Positions 1-8,406 of a stretch of 40,611 nt of DNA are shown here, piece after piece (position 1 is the first letter of the stretch; the number at the start of each line of letters is the position of its first letter). A program made the translations under genes and the position numbers. A model generated the notes under the pieces. It did not search any database, had not been told where the DNA came from, and saw nothing but the letters and a program-made list of their open reading frames with translations. Origin of the DNA: a bacterium (GTDB taxonomy: Bacteria; CLD3; SB21); the NCBI GenBank assembly GCA_019695335.1, contig JAIBAF010000029.1:1-40611 (forward strand), in the 5' to 3' direction.

Positions 1-65
1 ATGCGAACTTCGGTACTTGAATTAAAAGGGCGGCGATGAGCCAGGTTATTCAGGATTTTAAACAT
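1..65 (-). CDS. possible start of a gene truncated by the window edge
   Basis: An ATG at 65 opens a minus-strand frame that stays open for 21 codons to the window edge (begins MFKILNNLAHRR). It lies just downstream of the terminator of the preceding gene, so a new transcription unit could begin here. A purine-rich GAAAGAAG stretch lies a few bases upstream as a weak ribosome site. There is too little sequence to name a family. A plus-strand frame running from base 1 to a TGA at 37-39 is the alternative reading, and I cannot exclude it. Confidence 0.3.
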   Translation of the reverse strand, partial: MFKILNNLAHRRPFNSSTEVR

Positions 66-84
66 ACTTCTTTCAGGAAAAACT

Positions 85-123
85 ATCGGGTTGGCTGAAA
101 TGTTTTACAAAGGCCAACCCGAT
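85..123 (-). terminator. rho-independent terminator of the beta-barrel gene
   Basis: An 11-bp perfect inverted repeat (ATCGGGTTGGC / GCCAACCCGAT) with a 17-nt loop lies 16 bases past the stop of the exported protein at 139-753. On the minus strand it is followed by AGTTTTTCC, a short U tract, as expected for an intrinsic terminator. Confidence 0.8.
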
Positions 124-138
124 TATCCTATTAAAAAA

Positions 139-753
139 TTAAAGACCAAATAAAACGCCGGCACTCAGGTAAGAATCTCTTTTATCGTTCACATTCAAAC
201 CGATTTCGCCGACGAAAGCCATTTTGCGTTGAAAGGGAATGTGGATGCCGCCGATTATATTGAATACGGTCACGTCTGTCGGATCAACGATGAATTTGGT
301 TTGCAATCCGCCGTAAATATTGACCTGAGAAAATTGGTTTCCAACCATTAACGACAAATCCAATCCGCTGCCGACGGGATCGTTGATAAAACCGCCGCCG
401 CGAAAGAGCATACCAAGCGACCCGGCGCGATCCGGCATAATTTGATAATCCACTCCGGCTCCGAAATAAAATTCACCGCGTTTAATGCCGATATCCGAAT
501 TGATTTCAAAACGCGGGACGAGACCATATCGTAAATGTCCGAGCACGCCGAATTTTTTTTCGTCGCTGAATTGGTACTGAGTTTCCGCGCCGATCATAAA
601 AGCGCCGCTGCGCACGACGGCCGCCGGTGCAAAAAATCCAGCTTCGCCGCCTTTAGTTATGACAGACGCTGTTTCCGATTTAGACGATTCGTTGTCCGAA
701 GCATACGCCGCCGTAAAAGCGAACAGGATCAGAGACATCAACAGAGTTTTCAT
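139..753 (-). CDS. exported beta-barrel-like protein, function unknown
   Basis: Start chosen at 753 (MKTLLMSLILFAFTAAYASD), because a GGGAGG ribosome site lies 7 bases upstream and a good signal peptide begins there; the longer frame to 798 only adds residues before it. After the signal peptide (cleavage near ASA/ASD, about residue 19) the roughly 185-residue mature part is Gly-rich with alternating hydrophobic/polar strands, such as the region reading YGGLQTKFIV and the last strand ending AGVLFGL. That pattern is typical of small outer-membrane barrels of the OmpW/porin-like type. No catalytic motif is visible. It is a single-gene unit with its own terminator. The family cannot be named with confidence. 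Confidence 0.7.
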   Translation of the reverse strand: MKTLLMSLILFAFTAAYASDNESSKSETASVITKGGEAGFFAPAAVVRSGAFMIGAETQYQFSDEKKFGVLGHLRYGLVPRFEINSDIGIKRGEFYFGAGVDYQIMPDRAGSLGMLFRGGGFINDPVGSGLDLSLMVGNQFSQVNIYGGLQTKFIVDPTDVTVFNIIGGIHIPFQRKMAFVGEIGLNVNDKRDSYLSAGVLFGL

Positions 754-809
754 GATAACCTCCCGAATGGTTTGGATGAATGTTTTGGGACAGTGCATAT
801 TATAGTTTT

Positions 810-1592
810 TTATTCCATAATGCTATCTAACCCGCGCCGCAATCCTGTAAACGTTTTGACTTTTCGAGCCGCGAGCAATGTGCCGGCCACGTATGGCGAC
901 ACAGGATCGATCGAATCATGACGGAGCGATAATTTTTCACCGGTTGTTCCGAAAATAACTTCACAGGATGATACAAATCCCGGGAGCCGAACGGAATGAA
1001 TTTGCGAACGATTGATCGTCGCGCCTCGGCTTTCAAGTGCGCCGATAGTTTTTTCAATGGGATATCCCGTTTCCGGTGATTTAATTTTCGAAAGCTGATA
1101 GGCTAATTCCCGTGAAGTTCCGCTCGGCGCATCCGGTTTGCCTTCATAACTGTAATCGAGGATTTCCCAATACGGAACATATTTCGCCGCCATTTCGGCA
1201 AATCGCATCATGAGTACGGCCGTGATTGCAAAATTACCGGCAGCCAGTACACCGACATTATTGGCCATGGCCGCATCGTGAATTTCATTGTAATCGTCAT
1301 CCGTTAATCCGGATGTTCCGATGACGACGGCCGTTCGGCTTCTGATCGCCGTAAGTACATGATTCTTAACGGCATCGGCTTTGGTATAATCGATCAGAAC
1401 GTCCGCCGGTACTTTCAGAGCTTCCGCGACAGTGCCGCTGATGCGAATATTCGTTCCGTCAATAGTTTTTCCTGCGTGCGTTCGCGAGACTGCGCCGGTT
1501 AAAATCAAATCACCCGAAGCCAAAATCGCTTTGACTAATCCGCTGCCGACGTGGCCGGTGGCTCCGGCAACGCATAGTTTTAATGAACTCAT
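810..1592 (-). CDS. dapB: 4-hydroxy-tetrahydrodipicolinate reductase-like protein (DapB family, variant active site)
   Basis: 260 residues, the usual DapB length. The N-terminal Rossmann domain carries GATGHVGS (G10, G13, G16) for NAD(P)H. The C-terminal part carries the family signature KPDAPSGT (K152 to T159), in which K152 and the PSGT loop bind the dicarboxylate substrate. In the family the enzyme reduces the DapA product in the diaminopimelate/lysine pathway in the cytoplasm. Unusual: canonical DapB has HHxxK, with the first His as proposed general acid; here the two positions are Ser148 and Tyr149 (the stretch reads DYSYEGK). The start codon overlaps the stop of csaA (ATGA), so the two are translationally coupled. 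DapB itself or a divergent paralogue acting on another substrate are both possible. Confidence 0.8.
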   Translation of the reverse strand: MSSLKLCVAGATGHVGSGLVKAILASGDLILTGAVSRTHAGKTIDGTNIRISGTVAEALKVPADVLIDYTKADAVKNHVLTAIRSRTAVVIGTSGLTDDDYNEIHDAAMANNVGVLAAGNFAITAVLMMRFAEMAAKYVPYWEILDYSYEGKPDAPSGTSRELAYQLSKIKSPETGYPIEKTIGALESRGATINRSQIHSVRLPGFVSSCEVIFGTTGEKLSLRHDSIDPVSPYVAGTLLAARKVKTFTGLRRGLDSIME

Positions 1593-1924
1593 GATACGGA
1601 CGATCCTAACGCGATATCAGCTTCCGGCTGCAAAAGCACGACCGCGTTGTCTTCTGTCACGATGCCGAGCACCAAAACTTCCGATTCAAAGTCGGCAATT
1701 TTTCTTGGTGTGAAATTAACAACCGCGAGAACCGTTCGATTGAGCAACGATTCTTTGGTGTACAATTTTGTCAATTGTGCGCTCGAGCGTTTGGTTCCAA
1801 GCGGACCGAAATCGATGGTCAGTTGATAGGCCGGTTTTTTGGCTTTCGGAAAATCATCAGCCTTGATAATTTTGCCGGTCCGGATGTCGAGTTTTTTAAA
1901 ATCGTCGATACTGATAAGTTCCAT
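1589..1924 (-). CDS. csaA: CsaA-like tRNA-binding-domain protein
   Basis: 111 residues consisting only of the EMAP-II/Trbp111-type OB-fold domain. It starts MELISIDDFKKLDIRTGKI, the usual opening of CsaA and of the C-terminal domain of methionyl-tRNA synthetase, and contains the conserved region with SAQLTKLY and VVNFTPRKI. CsaA proteins are dimers with reported export-related chaperone activity, and relatives bind tRNA. Start at 1924 with AGGAT upstream. It lies 6 bases after the DUF1223 gene and overlaps dapB by 4 bases, in a tight three-gene operon. Confidence 0.88.
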   Translation of the reverse strand: MELISIDDFKKLDIRTGKIIKADDFPKAKKPAYQLTIDFGPLGTKRSSAQLTKLYTKESLLNRTVLAVVNFTPRKIADFESEVLVLGIVTEDNAVVLLQPEADIALGSSVS

Positions 1925-1930
1925 ACAATC

Positions 1931-2725
1931 CTATAACTTCAATGATGTTGCCGCATAAATAGTTTTATCAAATGCATCCTGAATAAACGCCGCCGCTCCG
2001 ATATTTTTCAAATTCCAATTCTTATCAATCGGTATATCGATGGCCGAGTTCCATTTTTTCTTCCCGGAAATTTCTGAAATGTGGATCAATTTGCGAACGA
2101 CATAATCGTGATGCAATTGCCGTCCGCCGTTTTCACCGTGTTTGACCGACGTGGTCAGATCGTTTTCATACAAGGCAAGCCAAACATTCGATCGCGGCAA
2201 CTCCACATCCGAAACAGCTTCGACAGTGATTGCCGACCGGGTTTCATTAACAGCCAAAACAATACCCGCCAGGGCCGGATGATTCCTCGCGTTTGTAATC
2301 GCTTCTTTAATACGTTCACGGTTGGAACCTACGCATTCGAGACGGCCTTGAATGACGGTTTGCGGCGTATACAGCGTATTCAGCGACAACGCATTCGCGT
2401 ATTCATTTTGACGTTCGGTAAAAGTTTTTTGTGCGAAAGGATCTTTCCAACCGATATAATCCCAGTAATCCACGTGATAGGCGAGCGGAATAATATTCAA
2501 ATCGTTTTTCATCCCGAGATCGCTTAAAAGTTCGTCGGCCGGAGGACAGCTCGAACAACCTTCGGAAGTGAATAATTCGATCACTATCGGCTGCGATCCG
2601 TTAGTGGCGGATACGACGCTTACGACCGGTTCATTTTCTACAGGCTGCGTCGACGTGAAACGGGCAAGCGCCCACACCAGCGCCGAACCGATGATGCCGA
2701 CTATGGTTACGATTTTGATAATCAT
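1931..2725 (-). CDS. DUF1223 family thioredoxin-like protein, membrane-anchored
   Basis: 264 residues. One hydrophobic segment at residues 3-21 is probably an uncleaved anchor or signal peptide, placing the rest outside the cytoplasmic membrane. The DUF1223 signature follows: VIELFTSEGCSSCPPAD with Cys57 and Cys60 in a CxxC arrangement at the start of a thioredoxin-like fold, then a conserved HVDYWDYIGWKDPF stretch. Family members are uncharacterised; a redox role is an inference from the CxxC. The AAAGGAAATAGG stretch upstream supports the start at 2725. First gene of the operon with csaA and dapB. Confidence 0.82.
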   Translation of the reverse strand: MIIKIVTIVGIIGSALVWALARFTSTQPVENEPVVSVVSATNGSQPIVIELFTSEGCSSCPPADELLSDLGMKNDLNIIPLAYHVDYWDYIGWKDPFAQKTFTERQNEYANALSLNTLYTPQTVIQGRLECVGSNRERIKEAITNARNHPALAGIVLAVNETRSAITVEAVSDVELPRSNVWLALYENDLTTSVKHGENGGRQLHHDYVVRKLIHISEISGKKKWNSAIDIPIDKNWNLKNIGAAAFIQDAFDKTIYAATSLKL

Positions 2726-2869
2726 CCTATTTCCTTTGCTTAAAATGCGGTGATAATTTGTTATTTAACGCCGCAAAAGCAGGAATTATTCTTTAAAAAA
2801 TGATTATTTAGTAATTAACAATGTTGCTTCGAACCTTATGCCAAGGATCGAATTTTAAAACAAGTCGGA

Positions 2870-3517
2870 TTATTGATGCTCCAACAATGTCACGATATCC
2901 TGATAAACCTTGGCAACGGGTTGTTCACCATTGACGTGAGTCAATTGTTTTTTGTTACGATAATAATCGCGTAAAGGCGCCGTTTCATTTTCGTAGACTT
3001 TGAGTCGCTGCACGATGGCTTCGCGCGTATCGTCGGAACGCTGGTACACTTCACCGCCGCACTTATCGCATACATTGCTGACTTTAGGTGGGTTAGTAAG
3101 CTTATTGTAAACCGAGCCGCAGTTACGGCAAATAACGCGGTTCGAGAGGCGTTCCACAAGATTCGTTTGCGATACGGCAATTTCGATGACATGATCCAGG
3201 CCGATGTTTTTTTCATTCAGCAGCCGGTCCAAAGCTTCGGCCTGAGCAATCGTGCGCGGAAACCCGTCAAGAATAAAACCGTTGGCGCAATCGCTTGCCC
3301 GGATACGTTCCGCCGCCAGATCGATGATCACATCGTCCGGTACGAGCGAGCCTTTGTCCATAAAACTTTTGGCTTTAATACCGAGAGACGAGTTGGCTTT
3401 GATCGCTTCACGTAACATATCTCCGGTTGAGATCTGAGGAATTTTAAATTTTTCAACGAGCAGTTTCGATTGAGTCCCTTTTCCGACTCCGGGTGCGCCC
3501 AGCAACAACAGCCGCAT
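2870..3517 (-). CDS. adk: adenylate kinase
   Basis: 215 residues, the long-LID bacterial form. It converts AMP + ATP to 2 ADP in the cytoplasm. P-loop GAPGVGKGT at residues 7-15, NMP-binding region with STGDMLREA, and the LID domain with four cysteines (C130, C133, C150, C153) in two CxxC pairs, the zinc-binding LID of Gram-positive and many FCB-type enzymes. The conserved DGFPRT and the terminal VTLLEHQ-type tail are present. It is alone here rather than next to secY; the next gene upstream in transcription direction is 130 bases away. Confidence 0.97.
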   Translation of the reverse strand: MRLLLLGAPGVGKGTQSKLLVEKFKIPQISTGDMLREAIKANSSLGIKAKSFMDKGSLVPDDVIIDLAAERIRASDCANGFILDGFPRTIAQAEALDRLLNEKNIGLDHVIEIAVSQTNLVERLSNRVICRNCGSVYNKLTNPPKVSNVCDKCGGEVYQRSDDTREAIVQRLKVYENETAPLRDYYRNKKQLTHVNGEQPVAKVYQDIVTLLEHQ

Positions 3518-3618
3518 GATCGACTCCTATAAAGTTTAGCGCGATAGTTTACGGATTGAGACCAAAAAAATCAACCGAAAACATTGGTTAGGCAGGGTTT
3601 GGCGAGCTAACTCTAAAG

Positions 3619-3642
3619 GGATGCTTGGCAAAAACTGCATCC
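3619..3642 (-). terminator. weak hairpin after the unknown exported protein
   Basis: GGATGC / GCATCC inverted repeat with a 12-base loop, 7 bases beyond the stop of the gene ending at 3649. On the minus strand it is followed by CTTTAG, not a clean U tract, so termination activity is uncertain. Confidence 0.35.
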
Positions 3643-3648
3643 AAAAGT

Positions 3649-4836
3649 TTAATGTTTTATTTTTCTAAACCGCAGCCACCAAAGCCCAACAATGAGCAAC
3701 AGAAAACCCATTGAACAGATGACTTTAATAGCAACGGAAATGCCGGGTTTTTGTCGATTGGGAATTTCTAATGGGTGTAAGTGATTTTTTCCATCGAGAT
3801 AAGTTCTTGTTTCCTCCCTTCCATCAGCATAGATGTATGTTACTTCAGTTTCATATTCCTCATTAGCGAGTGAACGAATCCAGATCCGGTCATTACGTTC
3901 AAGTATGACATTGCTTGAGTCGACTAAATTTGGAGTATGGTTGCGGTTGGATAAGAATGTCCAATCCCATCCGGCTGCGAAAGAAGCGTATGAACGCCGT
4001 ACTTTGAAATAATCCTCAACTTCTGGCAATGAATCTTGTGTCGCAAATATTTCAGCCGTAGGCAATCGGTCAAAACTCTGTTTCAGTTTTCGGAAGATCG
4101 GCGTTCGTGTACTGTCGTCTGCAAATTCGACCATATAGTAATGCCACCCTGGAAAATCAGTAGCGTTTACTACTGTACAGGAATAAAGAATTTCTTTTTT
4201 TTCTTGTGGTATTGGGGCTTTCCACGGGGCGAGGACTTCCCATGGCATACGGGCAAGAATCGCTCCATTTTCATATTCAATTTCAGTGCAGTCATGCCGC
4301 GCTGTAAAACTGGTATTCGTCCGCGACAGAACCAGCTTTTGGACAACCAGACGCCATTGAGCCCAATCGGGAATGAGGCCGGCCGGCTTGATAATAGTAT
4401 CAAGCGGTATCTCGACAAATCCATTGGTTTTGAGAAAGCCCAGCGCAAGATTGTATAATTGAGAATCTTTCCTATATGCAGGATGCTGTCCAGATAGATC
4501 AAATGGGAAAAGAGCCGTTAAAGAACTGTCCTCCTGAAGAGAAAAGACAAGACCAAGCTTCTCAAATTGTTGACGATGGATAGAGTAGACTCTTACCGTG
4601 CTGTACATACCTGAAGTTATTAATTTGGTGCTTGGAGTGATAAGTTCTAAATTCGTGTTGCTCCTGTCACTTCCGAATGATTCATGTGCAATAAAAACAA
4701 ATTGTGGAAAAGAATCGATGTTAGTAAACGCAATGCGAAATGGTACATTCTTTTTTCCGGCCGGGACGATGTCGCTAGCCCAAGCTCCGCTAATTGAAGT
4801 GAGTAGCAATCCAATGAAAAAAAATCGATTTTTCAT
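3649..4836 (-). CDS. exported single-pass membrane protein, unknown function
   Basis: 395 residues. Signal peptide at 1-20 (hydrophobic FFFIGLLLTSISGAWA), a long extracytoplasmic part without a recognisable domain, and a C-terminal membrane helix near residues 367-388 (VICSMGFLLLIVGLWWL) followed by a basic tail RFRKIKH, giving an extracytoplasmic-out, C-in topology. The start at 4836 has AAGGAG, and that ribosome site overlaps the end of the cyclase gene, 12 bases upstream, so the two form an operon. Neighbourhood suggests a partner or effector of the cyclase-TPR protein, but nothing in the sequence shows this. I do not recognise the family. Confidence 0.75.
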   Translation of the reverse strand: MKNRFFFIGLLLTSISGAWASDIVPAGKKNVPFRIAFTNIDSFPQFVFIAHESFGSDRSNTNLELITPSTKLITSGMYSTVRVYSIHRQQFEKLGLVFSLQEDSSLTALFPFDLSGQHPAYRKDSQLYNLALGFLKTNGFVEIPLDTIIKPAGLIPDWAQWRLVVQKLVLSRTNTSFTARHDCTEIEYENGAILARMPWEVLAPWKAPIPQEKKEILYSCTVVNATDFPGWHYYMVEFADDSTRTPIFRKLKQSFDRLPTAEIFATQDSLPEVEDYFKVRRSYASFAAGWDWTFLSNRNHTPNLVDSSNVILERNDRIWIRSLANEEYETEVTYIYADGREETRTYLDGKNHLHPLEIPNRQKPGISVAIKVICSMGFLLLIVGLWWLRFRKIKH

Positions 4837-4848
4837 AACTGGATCTCC

Positions 4849-6597
4849 TTATTGATTCGTCGACCTCAATTCAGCAATTTGATTTCTTGCCAGGTCCACG
4901 CCCGGTGCGTTCGGATACAGGCGGATAAACTCCTGCAAAAGTTTCACGGCTTCGTCCACGCCGCGGACTTCTTTTACGGCATAAGCGCGGTCACGCTGGA
5001 TCGGAAAATAATCGGGCGTCAGCATCAACGCCTTTTCATAATTCTCAATGGCTTGTGCATAATTATGCCTGACGTAGTGTTGAAAAAGGGCGAGATAGTA
5101 ATAGCCTTCGCGATCATCCGGATAGAGCTCCGTGATTAGGCGATAACTGTTGAAGCACAGTTGTTCATCATTGTTCACCCATCCGAGATTACCGCGAAAG
5201 ATCAACGCTTCTTTACTTGTTCCTTTGAAACGATCTTTGAACGATTGAATCTTGTCGAGATAATATGGCGGCATTTTGTCTTCCATTTTCGCGAAGGAAT
5301 AGACGCAGCCGATCAGCGACCACGCGAGCGCGAAATTGGAATCCAAAGCAATCGCTTTCTCGAATTCCCCGATGGCTTCCAGCGAACGGCCGAACACATG
5401 CAATTCATATCCCTTCACAAAATGATGATACGCCTCCAGCGATGACGTCGTGAGATCTTCCAGCCGAATGGACGTTGTGGCCGTCGAATCTTTGACTTTG
5501 AATACTTCGGTAATTTTTTGTTGGAATTTCATGCAGAGCGAATCGATCAGCACACCCAAAATACTGCTTTCCATATCCTCTTTCACAACAAATGTCGCTA
5601 GAAGTTTTTCTTCTTCGAGATCATTGAGGTCAGCGGAAAGAATAAACGTATTGCCCAGTTTGCTGAGCTTGCCATTGATCATCAGCCGGCTGTTGGCTTC
5701 ACGTCCGATCTTCTCGGCCAGATCGGGATTATTGGACAATTCGTCGTCACTGATGTCGAAGTTTCGGGAGATTTTGGCGAGGCGAATAGGGCTGACAAGT
5801 TGAACGTGAGGGAATTCGTAAAATTTTTGAACCATCGCGTCCGTTATGATCTTACCGATATGAACGCTTTTTAAATGTTCGTCCTGCGTCTGATCGCTGA
5901 ATGACAACAGCGCGAGCGTCGGACGGCTGGATGCAGCTTTCTGCGGAGAAGGATTGATGAAAAGGAAATACCACAATGCAGCGAGAACGACCAATACAGT
6001 AGCAACGGCTCCCGATAACCGGCGCGATGCGGAGCGGTTTGTGGCGCGGACTCCCGGGCGTTTGATGCCAGTAGTTTGATCCGGATTCCATGCAACTTCA
6101 TACACATGAATCGGGCGGGCAATATTTTTAAGTTCCTGGCTGCCTAAATCAGTGAATTCGTAACTAAGCTTTCCGAGCGAAATCGAATAAACGTCATGGG
6201 AAATGAAAACCTGCCCGCCATCGGCCAGCGCCTGAATACGGCTGGCGATATTAACCCCGTCGCCGAAAACATCATTGTCACGGTAAAGCACATCGCCGAG
6301 ATGAATGCCAATCCGAACTTCTATCCGACGGTTGGGCGTTACCGATCGGTTGCGTTCATTCAGCTCTTTCTGAATGTCCACGGCACACTGAACGGCATTG
6401 AACACACTGTCGAAGTCGGCGAGAAACGCATCGCCGATCGTCTTGATCGTGCGCCCACGGTAAGTTTCGATCTGCTTTCCGAGGATTGCATTATGCTCTT
6501 TCAGCAATTCAAGCGCGGCGTCTTCATTGGCCTGCACTTTCTTACTGTAACCAACCATATCGGTGAACATGATGACGGCCAACTTGCGGCTTTCCAT
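4849..6597 (-). CDS. class III adenylate/guanylate cyclase with membrane segment and TPR-type C-terminal region
   Basis: 582 residues. The N-terminal class III cyclase domain (about 5-175) has the two metal-binding aspartates (D13 in FTDMVGYS, D56 in TIGDAF), the purine-selecting Lys52 and the transition-state Asn/Arg of GDGVNIASRI, so it looks catalytically complete and probably makes cAMP from ATP. One membrane helix follows (around 197-215, VATVLVVLAALWYFLFI). The remainder lies on the other side: first an FlgO-like region (about 225-345), then TPR-like helical repeats (about 375-580). The start at 6597 has GGAG upstream. This cyclase-TM-TPR architecture is common in FCB and proteobacterial genomes, with signals largely unknown. 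Followed at 12 bases by an unknown exported membrane protein. Confidence 0.9.
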   Translation of the reverse strand: MESRKLAVIMFTDMVGYSKKVQANEDAALELLKEHNAILGKQIETYRGRTIKTIGDAFLADFDSVFNAVQCAVDIQKELNERNRSVTPNRRIEVRIGIHLGDVLYRDNDVFGDGVNIASRIQALADGGQVFISHDVYSISLGKLSYEFTDLGSQELKNIARPIHVYEVAWNPDQTTGIKRPGVRATNRSASRRLSGAVATVLVVLAALWYFLFINPSPQKAASSRPTLALLSFSDQTQDEHLKSVHIGKIITDAMVQKFYEFPHVQLVSPIRLAKISRNFDISDDELSNNPDLAEKIGREANSRLMINGKLSKLGNTFILSADLNDLEEEKLLATFVVKEDMESSILGVLIDSLCMKFQQKITEVFKVKDSTATTSIRLEDLTTSSLEAYHHFVKGYELHVFGRSLEAIGEFEKAIALDSNFALAWSLIGCVYSFAKMEDKMPPYYLDKIQSFKDRFKGTSKEALIFRGNLGWVNNDEQLCFNSYRLITELYPDDREGYYYLALFQHYVRHNYAQAIENYEKALMLTPDYFPIQRDRAYAVKEVRGVDEAVKLLQEFIRLYPNAPGVDLARNQIAELRSTNQ

Positions 6598-6706
6598 AGA
6601 TCACTCCGAGGTAGACTGTGTAATGAGTTCAGGATGGGTCACTGCCTAATATTACCGATTGTGTAATTGATTTGCAAGTTGGACATTTCAACACCGTGAG
6701 AGCTCA

Positions 6707-7393
6707 TTATCTCGGCGATCTCATCATGACGCCCAAATAAACACCCAGAAATGATTTTGAATCGGTTTGGCCGACTTCACCGGTCAAGAGTAATTTTATA
6801 ACACTCTTGCCGGCGATTGTTGTTAAACGTGCGGATGTACTTGGCTGTATATTACTTTTACCTTCGAAAACAAACATTTTACTTAAACTCAGTTCGGGAA
6901 TTAGATCAACATTACCGAGCTTTATTTGATAACTGACACTGGGAGATAGTATAATGTGTTTGAATGGAATGTGAAGATTGTCTCCCTGCATGCTCAAATA
7001 GGAAGCAGCGAGTGCAACTGTCATCGGACTTTGTTCAATTTGTTTGGCGTAGAATTCAATGTGTACAGAAAAGCCTTTTCCGTGTGTTTTTTGATCATTG
7101 AATTCTCCGTAGAAAATTGTAGAAGTGAAGTAGGTGATGCCTATCTCAGCATATTGTCCACCAGTTCCGACTGAAATACCCGACTGTGAATTTTTTTTAG
7201 GACCACTGAGATAACCTATCGATGCGACGTAAATGGAGCCCCTTGTAGAATCAGCATACTTCGTTTGCCCAAAAACATAGTTTGGGCCAATGGAGATGAA
7301 TAAAACTGTCAGACACAAGGCGATGAACCCTTCTATAATGGTTCGTAAGTAGACAACACGCCGTCTATAAATCCCGGTATTTTTGTTATTCAT
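6707..7393 (-). CDS. exported protein, probable beta-barrel, unknown
   Basis: 228 residues. The first 42 include a basic start (IYRRRVVYLR) and a hydrophobic stretch (EGFIALCLTVLFISIG) ending near VFGQ, which reads as a long signal peptide. The mature part has Gly/Ser-rich alternating strands (for example SGISVGTGGQYAEIGITYF) and a final segment ending FLGVYLGVMMRS, compatible with an outer-membrane barrel of about 8 strands. No family is recognised. Monocistronic, with 109 bases to the cyclase gene. Confidence 0.65.
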   Translation of the reverse strand: MNNKNTGIYRRRVVYLRTIIEGFIALCLTVLFISIGPNYVFGQTKYADSTRGSIYVASIGYLSGPKKNSQSGISVGTGGQYAEIGITYFTSTIFYGEFNDQKTHGKGFSVHIEFYAKQIEQSPMTVALAASYLSMQGDNLHIPFKHIILSPSVSYQIKLGNVDLIPELSLSKMFVFEGKSNIQPSTSARLTTIAGKSVIKLLLTGEVGQTDSKSFLGVYLGVMMRSPR

Positions 7394-7608
7394 AAATTGA
7401 ATCCAATTGCAGTTTTAATCTATAAATAGTGATATACTGTGTACGAATGTGCCAGCGTTCGCTGCCGCAGTTTGAGAATGTAAATAAATTCATCCATCGG
7501 AAACTTCATTCAGTAATGACTAACATAGAACACGAAGAGAAAGGCTACAACCCAATTGTACTATGTAAACAAATCGTTGTCAAATAATTTTTCAGAAGAA
7601 GGATGGAG

Positions 7609-8322
7609 TTACAGAGTAGTTTTCAATACTTTATCACGCATTTTATCAAGAACAAATCGTAGATTCTGCGTCAGAATGTACTCATCGATATTGAGATGCG
7701 GTTCGGCGATTTTTTGAAATTTCATGTAGAATATATTCTTACCTTGCGCACGCCATTTTTTTTCATACTTGGTGGGATAGTAGCCTTCGAGCGTATGGAC
7801 GAAATAATCCGGATAGATTTTTTCGAAACATCGCGTTCCTTCGATGCATTCGATGACCCAATCCCGGTATTCTTCGTCATCCGTGGCTATTGTCAGGACG
7901 GATCGCATTTTCGAAGCGAGCATGCCCAGCGTCAGCGGATTGACTAAGCGGCGTTTTTTGTGGCGCTTTTTGAACCAGGGATCGGGGAAATTAATATAGA
8001 CGTTATCGATTGATCCCGGTGCGAAAAGTTTCCACGCCAGTAATTTGGCATCGCCGATCAGGATGCGGCCGTTGGATAAATTGTTTTTGACGAGATTTTT
8101 GTTGGCTTTACGGGCGTAGAAACTTTCTATTTCGATCCCGACCATATTGCGGCCGGCGTGATCGCGCACAAAAGGAACGAGGAAACTGCCATTGCCGATG
8201 CCAACTTCAAGATCGATCGGGTGATCATTTTGAAAAATCGATGACCAATCGAGCGGCGTGTCGTTCAGGATGCTTTTTACAATCGATTCATCCCGCCAGT
8301 TGACGATATAAGTGAGTGTCAA
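7609..8322 (-). CDS. trmB: tRNA (guanine-N7-)-methyltransferase
   Basis: 237 residues. It methylates G46 of tRNA using SAM. The class I SAM motif reads LEVGIGNGSFL, followed by VGIEIE (acidic loop) and the family hallmark INFPDPWFKKRHKKRRL with the catalytic Asp of the PDPW motif; the C-terminal region TKYEKKW is also typical. The start is TTG at 8322: no ATG or GTG in frame precedes the SAM motif at a suitable place, and the length then fits the family. The upstream region has no strong ribosome site, so translation may be weak. Confidence 0.93.
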   Translation of the reverse strand: MTLTYIVNWRDESIVKSILNDTPLDWSSIFQNDHPIDLEVGIGNGSFLVPFVRDHAGRNMVGIEIESFYARKANKNLVKNNLSNGRILIGDAKLLAWKLFAPGSIDNVYINFPDPWFKKRHKKRRLVNPLTLGMLASKMRSVLTIATDDEEYRDWVIECIEGTRCFEKIYPDYFVHTLEGYYPTKYEKKWRAQGKNIFYMKFQKIAEPHLNIDEYILTQNLRFVLDKMRDKVLKTTL

Positions 8323-8406
8323 AGTCTTTTAAAATTAATTCTGATTTTTCTTTGGTTCTTATTTGTACTACCGCAAAAAAAAATCGATTTTCGGTGTCTT
8401 CGGTAA

